Assembly: GCA_002344565.1 (NCBI GenBank)
Contig: DDTZ01000060.1
Coordinates: 1 to 5,660, forward strand
DNA from: Bdellovibrionaceae bacterium UBA2351
Lineage (GTDB): Bacteria > Bdellovibrionota > Bdellovibrionia > Bdellovibrionales > Bdellovibrionaceae
Reading direction: 5' to 3'
Length of the DNA stretch: 5,660 bases
Positions 5,602 to 5,660 of the stretch are shown here, piece after piece (positions within the stretch are counted from its first letter, which is position 1; each line of letters starts with the position of its first letter). The translations under genes and the position numbers were made by a program. A model generated the notes under the pieces. It did no database searches and was not told the origin of the DNA. It saw only the letters and a list, made by a program, of their open reading frames with translations.

Positions 5602-5660
5602 CTGGTACTCCGTAAGGGAGAAACTGAAGAAAGAATTGGTGCGCGAGTCGCCGAAGTAGA

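Noticed and set aside
5602..5660. tRNA or tmRNA 3' end, because the minus strand reads GACTCGCGCACCA
   Set aside because: No T-loop TTCGA-type motif lies at the right distance and no cloverleaf partner is visible, so the ACCA is probably coincidental.
1..5660. CRISPR array or toxin-antitoxin pair
   Set aside because: No regularly spaced repeats are present, and the coupled methyltransferase/small protein pair does not match a toxin-antitoxin family I recognise.

Overview
The window looks like one end of an integrative conjugative or mobilizable element in a Gram-negative bacterium of moderate to low G+C. The Gram-negative call rests on a short lipoprotein with a lipobox and glycine zippers. 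Wording in the FtsK-like protein, the winged-helix/nuclease protein and the lipoprotein's C-terminus reminds me of proteins from predatory or environmental Bdellovibrionota-type bacteria, but this is an impression and not proof of a lineage.

Layout. Nucleotides 1-772 hold the 3' part of an FtsK/SpoIIIE/HerA-type DNA-pumping ATPase. Its Walker A region at the left edge appears frame-disrupted. It is followed after 2 bp by a 289-residue protein (775-1644) with an N-terminal winged helix and a C-terminal PD-(D/E)XK-like domain. The acidic, Lys, Arg and Tyr residues of that domain match the arrangement I remember for MOBC-type relaxases (TraX of pAD1 and relatives, also called replication-relaxation proteins). 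Together the two look like a coupling ATPase plus relaxase, the DNA-processing core of a transfer module. A 162-bp gap (1645-1806) carries short ATCAAATC repeats and is a candidate place for an oriT. Next comes a glycine-zipper lipoprotein (1807-2205).

A second block (2249-3900) encodes a solitary beta-class DNA methyltransferase with an inserted helix-turn-helix-like segment. It overlaps by 4 bp a small charged protein that may have a ribbon-helix-helix-like N-terminus. A 98-bp gap (3901-3998) is crowded with dyad symmetry: a palindrome, a longer hairpin and an 11-bp perfect dyad. It precedes a tyrosine recombinase (3999-5282), which probably integrates and excises the element. The recombinase has Lys in place of the usual second catalytic Arg (HxxK instead of HxxR). 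A symmetrical, probably bidirectional terminator (5305-5339) separates it from a convergent small gene of unknown function (5347-5601, minus strand).

Taken together, the recombinase would move the element in and out of the chromosome, the relaxase and FtsK-like ATPase would process and pump DNA, and the methyltransferase may protect or mark element DNA. No complete mating-pore genes, second element boundary, tRNA, rRNA or CRISPR array are visible. I see no wholly new system. The most worthwhile points are the MOBC-like relaxase assignment, the dyad cluster before the integrase, and the HxxK recombinase.
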